A stretch of 64,000 bases of DNA from Pseudophaeomoniella oleicola (taxonomy: Eukaryota; Ascomycota; Eurotiomycetes; Phaeomoniellales; Phaeomoniellaceae). Below, in pieces: positions 23,399-33,159 of this stretch; position 1 is the stretch's first letter, and each line of letters opens with the position of its first letter. The stretch spans positions 124,001 through 188,000 of the forward strand of contig QWDQ01000040.1 of the NCBI GenBank assembly GCA_003868215.1. The letters are read 5' to 3'. A model generated the notes under the pieces. The model had not been told where the DNA came from. It saw only the letters and a program-made list of their open reading frames with translations, and made no database searches. The translations under genes were made by a program, and so were the position numbers.

Positions 23399-24624
23399 CT
23401 ATAGCTTCGACTTATCCTTCTTCATCCCTTTGACACCCGAAACTGCACTACCACTCAGAAGGAAATCGGGATATTCGAAACCGGTACCAGGGCTTCCTCC
23501 GCTCGTCCTCCAAGCTCCACCATCGACCACCAAAATCTCACCGTTTACATAATTGCCGGCGTCCGAAAATAGATACACCGTTGCATCAGCTATCTCCTTC
23601 ACACGACCCCATCGGCCGGAAGGGATGCCTTTCGCAAGATTCCTTTCGCTCCCATGTTTGGCCAGACGATCCATGCCTTCTGTCCCGGCTATCGGGCCAG
23701 GCGCGATGACATTGGACGTGACTCCCAGAGGCCCATATTCAATAGACACAGAATTCGACATTGCATCAATACCTGCCTTAGCCACTGCGACGTGGGATTG
23801 CAAAGGAAGACCCGTATAGTGGATCGTTGCACTGATAAATATGATCCGACCACCAGTCCCGGTCGATGATGCTTGCATGTTCTGTCAGTTGTTTTTGGTT
23901 GAAGGGGTATGGAAACTCACGATTTACGCCATCTGACTTGTGCATCTCAGCGGACTTGACGAGATATGGTATTGTTGCTTTGACCAAGTTATACGACCCC
24001 AAAACATCGATATCCATGACGGATTTGAATCCGTTAGGTGAAAGCTGATCGATGGGTGCTAGGAAATTGCCTGCTGCTCCTGCACTATAGAACTCAGTCA
24101 ATTTACATCCAACATAGCAAGGAGGAGTGATCCCACATGACAAAATCGATGCCGCCCAGCTCCTTGACACATTTATCGACTGCTGTTTTCAAGCTTTCGA
24201 CGCTGCGTACGTCGACAGCACCAAACCCAAGAACTTTCGCCCCTTCTCTAGCGGTAGCAATGTCTTTCGCCATCGTCTCGGTCTTATCCACGTTTCTGCC
24301 CACGATACAGGCATTTGCTCCTAGATGGACCAGAGCTCTGACCTGGGCACTGCATATCGTACCGTTTCCTCCCGTACAGAATACTACCTTCTTGTCTAGA
24401 TCATGGTAAGTTCAGCGTCCGCTGACGAGGAGACAATGGTTCTACACACTAAAGATCCCGTCTTTCCATACGTCACTTACGTATTTGTTCTTCGGAAGAG
24501 GCATGTTGAGTGATGTTGACGATACAAAAGTCCGAGATCTGTTGGCTTGTCGGAACGAGCTGTGTCGGATGGAAGGGAAAGAGAGTAAGGATCCACGTAA
24601 TGCTAAGCGTTTTATCGAGTTCAT
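23399..24624 (-). CDS. SPS19: 2,4-dienoyl-CoA reductase, PTS1-bearing (Sps19/DECR2 type)
   Basis: NADPH-dependent reductase needed for beta-oxidation of unsaturated fatty acids. Four exons: 24450-24624, 24137-24395, 23921-24084 and 23399-23871; introns of 54, 52 and 49 nt. Family motifs: [21 protein letters not shown] (cofactor loop), [33 protein letters not shown] (active-site Lys), and the C-terminal GEILVVDGG. The protein ends KDKSKL, a perfect type-1 peroxisomal signal. Two in-frame starts exist: 24504 ([11 protein letters not shown], 316 aa), which matches the usual peroxisomal form, and 24624, which adds 40 residues ([16 protein letters not shown] and more) rich in Arg and Ser with no acidic residue, typical of a mitochondrial presequence. 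Dual targeting is inference. Confidence 0.9.
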
Positions 24625-25363
24625 CAAAGTCCTGAAAGCTTCATGTTTGATGATGGTCTACTATCCGGAGTATATTGATAAGGAAGCGATCTCAGTCATC
24701 AAGAGAAAGCGATGGCTTTGGCATGCCTGACGCGGAGCTGTCCAGGGAGATCAACCGAGGTGTTACAGGCTCTCTTTCCCCTGTAGTAATTTTCGTACAT
24801 TCAGGTAAGCCGCGAAATGCGACTGGGCGAGGAGTAACTGGTAAATAGTAACAGTACAGGCAGAGGGATGAAAGCACTGATTTGGAGTTGTCTAACGGCT
24901 CACATTCCCTACTATTGAGAAGCAAGAAGTGTTCTGGTATGTCGTTGCCTCTACCTGAAGCAATTGGAAATGCCGTGAGATCATTGGCCTGGCGCCTCCG
25001 TAGGTACAACAGGGCGCTTATACGTAGTAGACGTTGTACCGTAACAATATTTCTCCGGTAAAGGCTGCCCAGGGGAGGTGAGTGTCTCCAAAAAATACTC
25101 GGTACAGAATACAGAATACAGAATACAGAACACAGAACACAGAACAGGCAATCATTCCATTCCTGCCTTTTGCTTCTCTTCTCTCATAACCCCAAAAACC
25201 TTGGAAGAAGCTGCTCCACCAAACCGCCAATCTCCCCCATAGGGAAAGCGACTCTCCTCTACTCCGAGCAACAACTTCAGATATCGGTCCCTGCAGGACT
25301 ATCTATTCCGTGCATACCAGCAGAAACCCCCTCCCCTCCTGTACTTTATATTTCCCAGGCGAA
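24625..25363. other. Divergent promoter region with heptamer repeat
   Basis: Between the dienoyl-CoA reductase and the Atg33-like gene. It contains a 7-bp tandem repeat at 25104-25145, within about 220 bp of the Atg33-like start. No gene seen. Confidence 0.55.
25104..25145. repeat. Six tandem ACAGAAT/ACAGAAC heptamers
   Basis: Three ACAGAAT units are followed by three ACAGAAC units with no gap. The unit changes once in the middle, consistent with slippage after a point change. Confidence 0.9.
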
Positions 25364-26108
25364 ATGCCTTGCCCGATCACTTCTCTCAAGTTCGTCGGGA
25401 CTATTTCGCTTGGTCTCTTGACCGTAAGTGCTCCAATTCTCGAGGATGCGCCTGATAAGATTTCGACGTCATCACACCGCTCTACCGCATGGTTGATGGC
25501 CCGAACCTGCAACGTCCTGACGCCACAACAACTGTTTCATCTTACATATAGCTAATACTCTTCTTCACAATTAGGGCGTTTCCTACACTCTGACCTCCTT
25601 GACTCTTCCATCTCTCCAACTCCTGCCCTCCGCCGCCCACGCCTCCCGCACTCTCCGCAGTCTGCAGATCCGGTCCACACGAGCGATCCTGTCCCTCGCC
25701 TCCATCACATCTACCACCCTCCTGACATCCTTTTGGCTCGCTTCACCTCGCCGGAAACACCCGTACCTGATCTGGGTAGCCCTCGCCTCCTTCATCAGCG
25801 GACAAGGTGTCGAAGGTTGGTACAATGGCTTCAGTCGGTTCCCCAAGATGGTGCGCGAGAACTACATCTTGAGGTTGGTGACCGGTGCGAAGAAGACCGA
25901 GAGCGGAAACAAGGCGCCAGGAGGCGCAGCAGCAGCGGACGGCAGCGGTGATGAATGGGATATGCTCGCCAGCGGCTCCGAGGACGTCAACGGCGAAAGT
26001 GTCGAAGCCGAAATGGCCCGGGAGAAATGGATCCAGGGATTGCGGACAGGTATCGCTGGACTCGGCTTTGCCATGGGTATCATCGGCATCTGGGGAGATG
26101 GTGCTTGA
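25364..26108 (+). CDS. ATG33: Atg33-like mitochondrial membrane protein
   Basis: Resembles fungal Atg33, a mitochondrial outer-membrane protein that in yeast promotes selective autophagy of mitochondria. Exon 1 (25364-25423, MPCPITSLKFVGTISLGLLT) joins over a 151-nt intron (GTAAGT donor, ATTAG acceptor) to 25575-26108, giving 197 aa. Four hydrophobic segments can be seen: TISLGLLTGVSYTL near the N-terminus, ILSLASITSTTLLTSFWLA, HPYLIWVALASFISG, and GIAGLGFAMGIIGIWG at the C-terminus. Between the last two lies an acidic and Gly/Ala-rich loop. The order, the RHP/KHPYL element and the length fit the family. The identification is from remembered features and should be read as Atg33-like. Confidence 0.75.
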
Positions 26109-26826
26109 TACGAAACCGACGACCGGGACATGACGGACGATCAAACGCGAAAGGGGAAGGACATGCTGTTATACGAAGTATTAATCTTAACGGAAAGAGG
26201 CTGTAAAGGACAGAGAAAAGAGTGAAAAAAGAATAACAAACCAGAAATGGAAAGATATCTATACCATGTAACTATTCCTCTTCTATCAGCTAGGCCTAAA
26301 GACCAACATCAATCCAATCCAAGCATCAGCATTTACTTTTGAGTCTTCTCTTCATGTCTGCCGGTCAGCCATCGGTATCCCTGCCTCAGACTCCCTCATA
26401 AATCACTGATTGATGTTGTAACCTGTGTGATAATTTTGATATTCCTAGAACGATCCGAGGATTATATAAGGGCCGAGAACAGAGACCTACGGATGAAGAT
26501 GACGAGAGATTGCGAAGAGGGTCGGCAAGAGACCAAGGTATGATACGACATGCTCAACGGATCCGTATAAGGGGTTCAAGATGATTGCAAGCTGGATGCA
26601 TTGAAAGACATGTGATCGATATTCTAACTATTGTACTACCTACAACGCCACAAACTCAGACGCAACCCCTTTCTCCTGCGCAAATCTGCGAACACACCGC
26701 TCATCACTGTAAAATGAAACAAAACATACAAAGGAACATAAGGGGAAAACAAGGAGTACCAGACCGATTCAGTGCAATGTATGTTGATCCATAACAAGAG
26801 TATACCAGCGTGGTAGGGCAGGCTGC
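26109..26826. other. Convergent intergenic region, nothing recognised
   Basis: 3' flanks of the Atg33-like gene and of the convergent membrane-protein gene. No repeat or coding signal of note. Confidence 0.6.
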
Positions 26827-27990
26827 TTAGTGCTTTCCTTCAACAGCCTCTTCGTAGACAGGAGGGGATTCATAGTCGTCTTCAACGAGAGCTTCCTTCT
26901 CCTCGTCAAGAGCGGCTTCGCGACGAGAGTCAGAAACTTGACCACGTCTTCCGCCACGGATGAATCGGAACCACAAGAACACAATAGACTGTCCGACAAA
27001 CATGCCGATCGCAGAGGCAGTGAGACCACCAATGATACCAAGAAGAGCCGGGATGACGAAGAGATGCATAGCCTTGTGAACGAAACCGTGCACACCATGA
27101 TGATGGTGACGGTGGGGACGCTTGTGGCCTGGTAGTTTGTGTGGGTGGAAGTTAGGGGGCAGCTCGTGAAGGTCGTCATCCATGCCCTCGATTTCCATTT
27201 CTTCGGGTCGAATGCCCTTGCCTTTGTGACCCATTTTACCCGGACAAGGGCTCTTCATTCCCATCTTCTCGCCGACTTTGCCGGCGTGCGCACGAGCACC
27301 GTCCATCATTCCACGAAGGTGGGCGAGAGCGATCTCACGGGCTCGGCATAGAGCATTGTCACAATCAGACCCTGGAGATTCCTCGAACGGTATTTCATTT
27401 GTTCTGACGATCTTCAGCTCTTCAGATTTAGAAACCTTGATGATGTCGATAGCAACGGTTGGACCCTTGACCGCGATGCCATCAAGGTCAACTATTGTGA
27501 GGTGGATTGGAACCAGTGTTCCTTCGGGGGCATCGAAAGTTGGTAGATACTCAAGAGCGAAACCCAGGTGCACTGGAGGAGATTTGAGGCCATTTGAGGA
27601 TCGAACCAACGGCGCATAGAGATCGAGAGGATATGGAAATTCGAGAGGATAGATCTTTTTCTCATTCAGGGTCAAAGAGTTGTCTACATCATTGATGGCG
27701 AAGTTCAGAGCCTGTTCAGTCATTAGCACATGCCTTGAGCATGACACGAGCGCTGGACCACTCACCAAGGTGTTTTCGGCATTGTCGGCATATGCATCTT
27801 GCCTATCATTTGCCGTATCAAATTGACAACCAGGGCATTCGAGAGAAATAGATTGTGACTTGGTGCTGAGGTGTGGTGGTTGAAGCTTGTCTTCAGCATC
27901 TTGGACGACCTTGGCGACTTCTAGAGGCACCAGGAAAGCGCTGGCTTGGGTGGCCAAGACGCCCGCTGCCAGCAGCGAAGAAACATACAT
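26827..27990 (-). CDS. Secreted/type I membrane protein, function unknown
   Basis: Exons 27766-27990 and 26827-27711 give 369 aa. An N-terminal signal peptide (MYVSSLLAAGVLATQASAF) is followed by a lumenal/extracellular domain with ECPGCQF (CxxC) and later SDCDNALC. A His/Pro-rich segment (HKRPHRHHHHGVHGF) precedes one strong transmembrane helix (LFVIPALLGIIGGLTASAIG), and an acidic tail ends PPVYEEAVEGKH. This architecture matches a fungal family I remember as DUF7728; the role is unknown. The His-rich stretch next to the membrane might bind metal. The 54-nt intron at 27712-27765 is a multiple of three without stops, so retention would only insert 18 residues. Confidence 0.82.
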   Translation of the reverse strand: MYVSSLLAAGVLATQASAFLVPLEVAKVVQDAEDKLQPPHLSTKSQSISLECPGCQFDTANDRQDAYADNAENTLVSGPALVSCSRHVLMTEQALNFAINDVDNSLTLNEKKIYPLEFPYPLDLYAPLVRSSNGLKSPPVHLGFALEYLPTFDAPEGTLVPIHLTIVDLDGIAVKGPTVAIDIIKVSKSEELKIVRTNEIPFEESPGSDCDNALCRAREIALAHLRGMMDGARAHAGKVGEKMGMKSPCPGKMGHKGKGIRPEEMEIEGMDDDLHELPPNFHPHKLPGHKRPHRHHHHGVHGFVHKAMHLFVIPALLGIIGGLTASAIGMFVGQSIVFLWFRFIRGGRRGQVSDSRREAALDEEKEALVEDDYESPPVYEEAVEGKH

Positions 27991-28121
27991 TGTGAATGTT
28001 GAGCCCAATCAACAAGTTGGATGATGATCTGAGATCTCGTGATGTGATGGATCGATGATATTGATCGTGGAAATGAGATAGAAGAATGATAAAGGATGGG
28101 ATAAGGTGAGTTGAGTCAGGT

Positions 28122-28157
28122 GAAGTAGGTGAAGTAGGTGAAGTAGGTGAAGTAGGT
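28122..28157. repeat. Four perfect 9-bp tandem units
   Basis: GAAGTAGGT repeated four times, about 130-170 bp upstream of the membrane-protein start, with a degenerate unit just before. Confidence 0.9.
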
Positions 28158-28277
28158 GGTATCGATGGTGACGACTGGTATGGAATGGAAGAATGGGGAA
28201 GACTGGGAAGTGAGTTGGAGTTTAGGTGGGCCACCGTAGTACTACGTAAGTACCGTAGTGGGTTGGTACCCTAACCC

Positions 28278-29918
28278 TCACCCCAACATCACCCTATCCA
28301 CCCCAGTCCACTCTTCCATCGAGAAGACCAGCTTGTCGAACCACGAAAACCCCCAGTACTCATCCCGCCGGGCGACCAGCGTCCGGCGAGTGATCTCGTT
28401 GGCCGCCATCCACATCCTCCGCTCCGTCAACATTCCCTGGTAACCCCAAAGGGTCACCGCCACCAACACGGCCAACACAAACGCCACGAACAAGAAGCCA
28501 CCGACGTCGGAGGTTGGCGAGGTCTGGGCAGCAGCATCCCTATAAATAGGGACGCGCTCGCCCTTCTCCGGCTCAACCTCGACGATGGTGGTCACTGGGG
28601 CCAACGACAGCTTGACCGCCGATCTCCACAGCGGACGGTCCACATGTCTAATGTCTCGGATGACCGGGCGGCCAGTCACGACCTTTCGGTCGACGACGGC
28701 GCTCCTGATCTCCGACCCCAGTGTTCCTGTCAGCTTACCAGCGAGGTCGCGGCCATTGCGCACCGCTTCCTCGACTGCAGCCGGTTTGTCGGCGCTGTGA
28801 AGCTCCTCCGCAATCGCCTGCTGGTGTCTCGATGCCGACTCCAGACCGCCCTGAGCGTCGGTGAGGTTAGTGGCCAACCTGGTGTTGTCGGCTGCGAGGA
28901 CCACGTTCTCAAGCTCGGTAGATGTCGTCTTCTCGGCAACGTCCGAAGTGAGGTTGGATTTCCTCTGTTCACGTCTGAGAGTATGGATTTCGGCGATGAG
29001 GAGATTATTGAGTTCTCTCAACTTGGATGTCTCGACATCCTTCTCTCTGATCTTCTGGGTGAGATGGTTGAAGTTATCAGACTTAGATTTGAGCTGTCGC
29101 TTGAGTGCCTGTCTCTCGTCGTTCAAGGCTTGCAACCCTCTTTCCATTTCCTCCTGCTTGAGAGCAAATTGTTCTTTCATCAGATTGATCTCATCATCAT
29201 GAACGTTCTTCTGACCTCTTATTGCTTGCATGTCCTGTTCAAGCCGCCCAAGCTGCTCAAGTACTAGTTTCTCCTTTGACTTCGAGCGCTCACTTTCCTC
29301 CTTCAATTTTAAGAAGTCGAGTTTCTTTATGCATTCTGAGTGAAGATTTGCTTGTTCAGATGAATCGACAGTGTTAGCCTGAGATGGTTGTGAAGTCTTC
29401 ATGCGGGAGAACTGAGTTTCTAGCATCGCGAATTGAGCTCTCATGCTATCTAGCTGTCCTTGCAAGTTGTCAAAGTCATTCTTAGGCACACACTGTGTAT
29501 GATTGCTGGATGGTTGTGATGATTCCTGAGTTGATTGTATGCGCTGCAACTGAGTCCTTAACATGTCAAAGTCATGCTTTGGTACACACTGTGTATGGTC
29601 ACTGGAGGTCTGTGATGACAACTCTTGAGAAGATTGGATGCGCTGCAACTGAGTTCTCAACATGTCGAAATCATCTTTGGGCACACACTGCGTATGATTG
29701 TTGGAGGCTTGTGACAATAATTCTTGAGATGATTGGATGCGCTGCAGCTGGGTTCTCAGCATATTGAAGTTTGACTTACACTCCGCATGAACGTCGGTTG
29801 CTTCATGAGGAGTATCAATTTCTGTAGCTGAGGTAGGCATATTTGAAGAGTGAAGAGATGGTACAGCTGTAGTAGCAGCAGAGAAGGGAGAGTCAGATGT
29901 AGAATGTTGAGATGACAT
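28278..29918 (-). CDS. Repeat-bearing coiled-coil membrane protein, unknown
   Basis: Single-exon 546-aa protein of no recognised family. Residues about 45-165 consist of four imperfect repeats of 31-33 residues, each with the core FDMLRTQLQRIQSSQE; the central ones begin HTQCVPK. A long Glu/Lys/Gln-rich coiled coil follows to about residue 340. Near the C-terminus one transmembrane helix (GGFLFVAFVLAVLVAVTLWGY) is followed by a basic, Trp-containing tail (DEYWGFSWFDKLVFSMEEW). The body is probably cytosolic, tethered to a membrane near the C-terminus; a tethering or scaffold role is inference. The only Cys residues in the N-terminal half occur once per repeat. Three 65-bp tandem repeats lie in its promoter. 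Confidence 0.75.
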   Translation of the reverse strand: MSSQHSTSDSPFSAATTAVPSLHSSNMPTSATEIDTPHEATDVHAECKSNFNMLRTQLQRIQSSQELLSQASNNHTQCVPKDDFDMLRTQLQRIQSSQELSSQTSSDHTQCVPKHDFDMLRTQLQRIQSTQESSQPSSNHTQCVPKNDFDNLQGQLDSMRAQFAMLETQFSRMKTSQPSQANTVDSSEQANLHSECIKKLDFLKLKEESERSKSKEKLVLEQLGRLEQDMQAIRGQKNVHDDEINLMKEQFALKQEEMERGLQALNDERQALKRQLKSKSDNFNHLTQKIREKDVETSKLRELNNLLIAEIHTLRREQRKSNLTSDVAEKTTSTELENVVLAADNTRLATNLTDAQGGLESASRHQQAIAEELHSADKPAAVEEAVRNGRDLAGKLTGTLGSEIRSAVVDRKVVTGRPVIRDIRHVDRPLWRSAVKLSLAPVTTIVEVEPEKGERVPIYRDAAAQTSPTSDVGGFLFVAFVLAVLVAVTLWGYQGMLTERRMWMAANEITRRTLVARRDEYWGFSWFDKLVFSMEEWTGVDRVMLG

Positions 29919-30696
29919 GTTGGTGTGTTTGTAATAGAAGGGTGAAAGTTGAAGTCGGATTGCTGGGACGAGCTAGGGGTATTTGCATTAGAAGAAAACT
30001 CGAAGTCGACTTTAGGCAGAACTGGAGTTGAGGTTTAATCCTTCACTGTTGAGAAACACAATCTACAAGGCCTCCCGTCATTTCTATTGTCATTTTTAAC
30101 CATTGAATTGGTCGTAATCGTAGAAGTCTACGAGACCACCATTCATTTCTATTGTCATTGTCGAACTATTCAATTGATCATAACCATACCAGTCTACACG
30201 GGCTCCCGTCGTTTCTATTGTCATTGATGAAGCCATTGAATATATCCGTACAATAAAGACAATGGCCATGCATCAGGTCGTCAGTCATTCCGCTTCCGGT
30301 AATTCAGGGGTTGGCCCGTGCAATTTGATGCCAAGCATTGTCACATAACAATGCATTTGCTAAGGAGACTTACCGGTACATAACCCAGCTCATCACAATA
30401 TACAGATTCATTGAAACACGCAGTTTCTGACATGCAGCTCCTGATAGCTTCGTAGTTGAAATTTCAGGTTAAGGTGCCTGATTGTATACAAGTAGTCAAG
30501 GGGCAGTATTGAGAAGGACGTTCTATGCTCGGAGACCTCGGGAAACATGCCTTGGATCTAGGCGGCCGCTTGTACTTGAGATTTTTCGGAGAGGATCGTG
30601 TACAGTATCTCCTAGTCTGTGAGTTGAGTGTCGCAGCATCTAGACTCCATTTGCACATTTATTTGGTGCATACAGCGTATCATCTCCTGCGAAATC
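29919..30696. other. Divergent intergenic region
   Basis: Between the coiled-coil gene and the mitochondrial ribosomal protein gene. Apart from the 65-bp minisatellite, no gene or motif is supported. Confidence 0.55.
30062..30250. repeat. Promoter minisatellite, three imperfect ~65-bp units
   Basis: Units begin at TCTACA/TCTACG at 30062, 30127 and 30193 and share TTTCTATTGTCATT plus a following CATTGAAT or ATTCAATT element. They lie about 145-330 bp upstream of the coiled-coil gene start, in the likely promoter. Confidence 0.8.
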
Positions 30697-31864
30697 ATGT
30701 CGATGTTGTTTGGGCCCACTAAGAAGTGGTTGTCACCGTCAATTTGCAACAACTGCAGACAGTGCCTTCGCTATGCTTCAAGTACGACCGCTAATCCTGA
30801 ATCAGCGGCGCACGCTGCTGCGGCTCAAGAGTTGGAACAAACATCCTTCGTCGCGACACCGCCGCCATCTACGGAGACGTTGAAGCCCTTTGACCCTGTC
30901 GCGAGAGCTCGTAGGCGGAAGCAACAGCTCCCTCCCAGTCGGTATGAATCCATCGAACTATCTCTTGAGGTGCCATGCTAATTGCATTGCATTTATACAG
31001 ATACCAGTTTCGACCTCCAAAATATGATCGCGGTCCATTGCACCCCTATCAATCCCCTCCGGTCTCAGATCCCGCTTCGCGTCAGTTCATACCTGGGCCA
31101 TTCTCTTCTCCTCGCCTTGAATCTGTTTATCATAGCACTATCGAACCCGACATCATGACCATGTGCTATATCCACAACCCGCCGGGTTTTGTCCCTCCTA
31201 CTAAGGGCGAGAGACTGCGCTCGTGGGATGATAGCTCGCCGTACTACCGGAATCGACCTCTTCGTGGACCGAGAGGTGGAGACGTCCTTCGACTTCTGCG
31301 CAAGCCAATTACCTTCCAAAACGTTCCAGCGCTCCAGAAAATCACAGTACACAGCTTTGTGAAAGAAGCAACCCAAACTTCAGCTTGGCTGCATGTGGCA
31401 GGGATGGTTGTTCAAGCTATCACGAACGTGCGGGCTACATCACACAAAGCAAGGCATAATGAGGGGAAATGGGGCTTGATAAAGGGGAAGTCTACCATCG
31501 CTGTGACCGCCGAAATCACGGGAGAGAACATGTACCACTTTTTAAGCAAGCTGATTGATCTTGTGTTGCCGAGGATCAAAGATTGGAACGGCGTCAGAGC
31601 CACTACTGGTGATAGCAGCGGCAACTTGACATTCGGTTTGGACCCAGAAGTTGTGGCAACCTTCCCGGAAGTTGAGGTCAACTATGATGCGTAAGTTCAA
31701 ACCTTCATTTTGGCTTGGTAGGTACTGACTTGATGTGCAGATACCCCCCGAGGATGATTCCTGGCGCTCATATTACGATACATACAACGGCGACAACAGA
31801 TAAAGATGCTCGCTTACTTTTAAGTTCTATCGGTATTCCATTCTACGGAAAGATCGGTGACTAG
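30697..31864 (+). CDS. MRPL7: Mitochondrial large-subunit ribosomal protein uL5m
   Basis: Component of the mitochondrial 54S ribosomal subunit, L5 family. Three exons (30697-30941, 31001-31690, 31741-31864) give 352 aa; introns of 59 and 50 nt end in ATACAG and GTGCAG. The N-terminal part (CNNCRQCLRYASS region) acts as a mitochondrial leader. L5-type segments: KPITFQNVPALQKITVHSF, GKSTIAVTAEITGENMYHFL, LVLPRIKDWNGV, NLTFGLDPEVVATFPEVE, and a C-terminal GAHITIHTTATTDKDARLLL with IPFYGK. A fungal N-terminal extension rich in Pro precedes the L5 fold, as usual for Mrpl7. Confidence 0.9.
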
Positions 31865-32180
31865 AAACACATATGGTACTCTATCAGAGCCATCAGTGGG
31901 GGCGATGCCTGGGTTCATGTTGAAGGTCTGACATGAGTGTCTCAATCTTGATGTAGGGCGGAAAAGCTAGCGTTCTCGATAGAGCGCTCCATACCAGGGG
32001 ATATTTGATCGTGTATAATACAGCCAATTATTTGATATCAACACATGTTATGAAAGACAAATTCAACGGTACTTGATTTGATTTCCCTGCCATATTGAAA
32101 GAGGTGGTCCCAAGTGTTTGGGCATGTATATTCATGAACATCGCAATTAATCCCTATGAACCTGCAACGCTGCTAGCTAC
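31865..32180. other. Intergenic, nothing recognised
   Basis: 3' flank of MRPL7. No coding signal or repeat. Confidence 0.5.
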
Positions 32181-32970
32181 AGTGATCGCCTGGAGGGGGT
32201 ATCACTATGTTCCAACCCACACAATTCCTCGACTACATATTGTACACGACCTTGAGTACCTGATAACAAGGTATATGCCGGCAACGGAGATGTTGCCCTG
32301 GGGTTTGAAGCACGATCCATACAGAACATAGCTTTCCGGTGAGATGATTGAAAAGCCTCCAGCATCCCATTCAACCTGAATCTTTCTCGCGCAGAAAGCC
32401 TTGCTACCTTTTGGATCGTCGATTCCGAGGAAGACAAGACCCTTAACCTGTCTATAATGAGTACTTTCTGCGGTCTCCCGATCTGATCGATATGCACCTC
32501 GCCACCTCCCTGGACGATATTAACCGTTGATTCACGCCTACGGACGTCTATCGAAGGAGGAGCAGGATGTCACAACTCCCGATGGATGCAAAGGGGATCG
32601 GGACAAGAATGGGCTCTGATGAGCTCGTCCATCGCTTCTGTGACAGCCACGACATCTACGTGGCCTTTACTCTGACCATCAGCGATTGGGGGTACTCTTC
32701 TTCGCATTTTGTAGCACGTAGATATCAAGAGAGTCCGGATCTTTGATTCTCTGTGAAGTCGACCATCTCGTCTTGTGAGAATACATTGTGACAAAGAACG
32801 GGGGTTATCTGGTGCTTACAGATACTCTTTTCGGATTGCAGGATACTCCCCACTTGTTCCCCTCTTTCACGAATGTCCCAGTCAGGAAAGAGGAGGCGCA
32901 GACAGCAACTTGAGCAACATCATTAGCAAAGCTCTGTATTGCTTGAGGGATACATGTACTTATTTCGTCG
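32180..32970 (-). pseudogene. Unrecognised, possibly decayed multi-exon gene
   Basis: Several minus-strand stretches look protein-coding but do not join into one clean frame. Around 32810-32960: IPQAIQSFANDVAQVAVC and FLTGTFVKEGNKWGVSC. Around 32570-32690: GHVDVVAVTEAMDELIRAH followed by CPDPLCIH. Around 32465-32520: IVQGGGEVHIDQIGRPQK. Around 32230-32430: GLVFLGIDDPKGSKAFC, VEWDAGGFSI and GNISVAGIYLVI. One plausible GT-AG intron (GTAAGC...CACAAG, about 32773-32820) separates the first two. I do not recognise the family, and it may be a relic or a poorly resolved small secreted protein. Confidence 0.3.
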
Positions 32971-33159
32971 AATGATTGTAATGATGATCAAGTAATTATC
33001 GGTAGGTCTATAAGACTACGGTCTAACACTGCATTTTCACAGAGTCTTTCTTTCGTTTGCGTGACTTTCAATCTTTCCTGTCTACATCTCACTCAACATC
33101 TTTAGCCATTGCTCATACAAATCTTTCCTATATCAATTTCATTATCATATTCAGTGTCA

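Noticed and set aside
28268-28285. CCCTAACCCT as an interstitial telomere repeat
   Set aside because: Only about one and a half units are present, which is expected by chance.
28644-29267. 207-codon open frame on the plus strand
   Set aside because: It lies wholly antisense to the repeat-bearing coiled-coil gene and shows no family features. It is a by-product of that gene's codon pattern.
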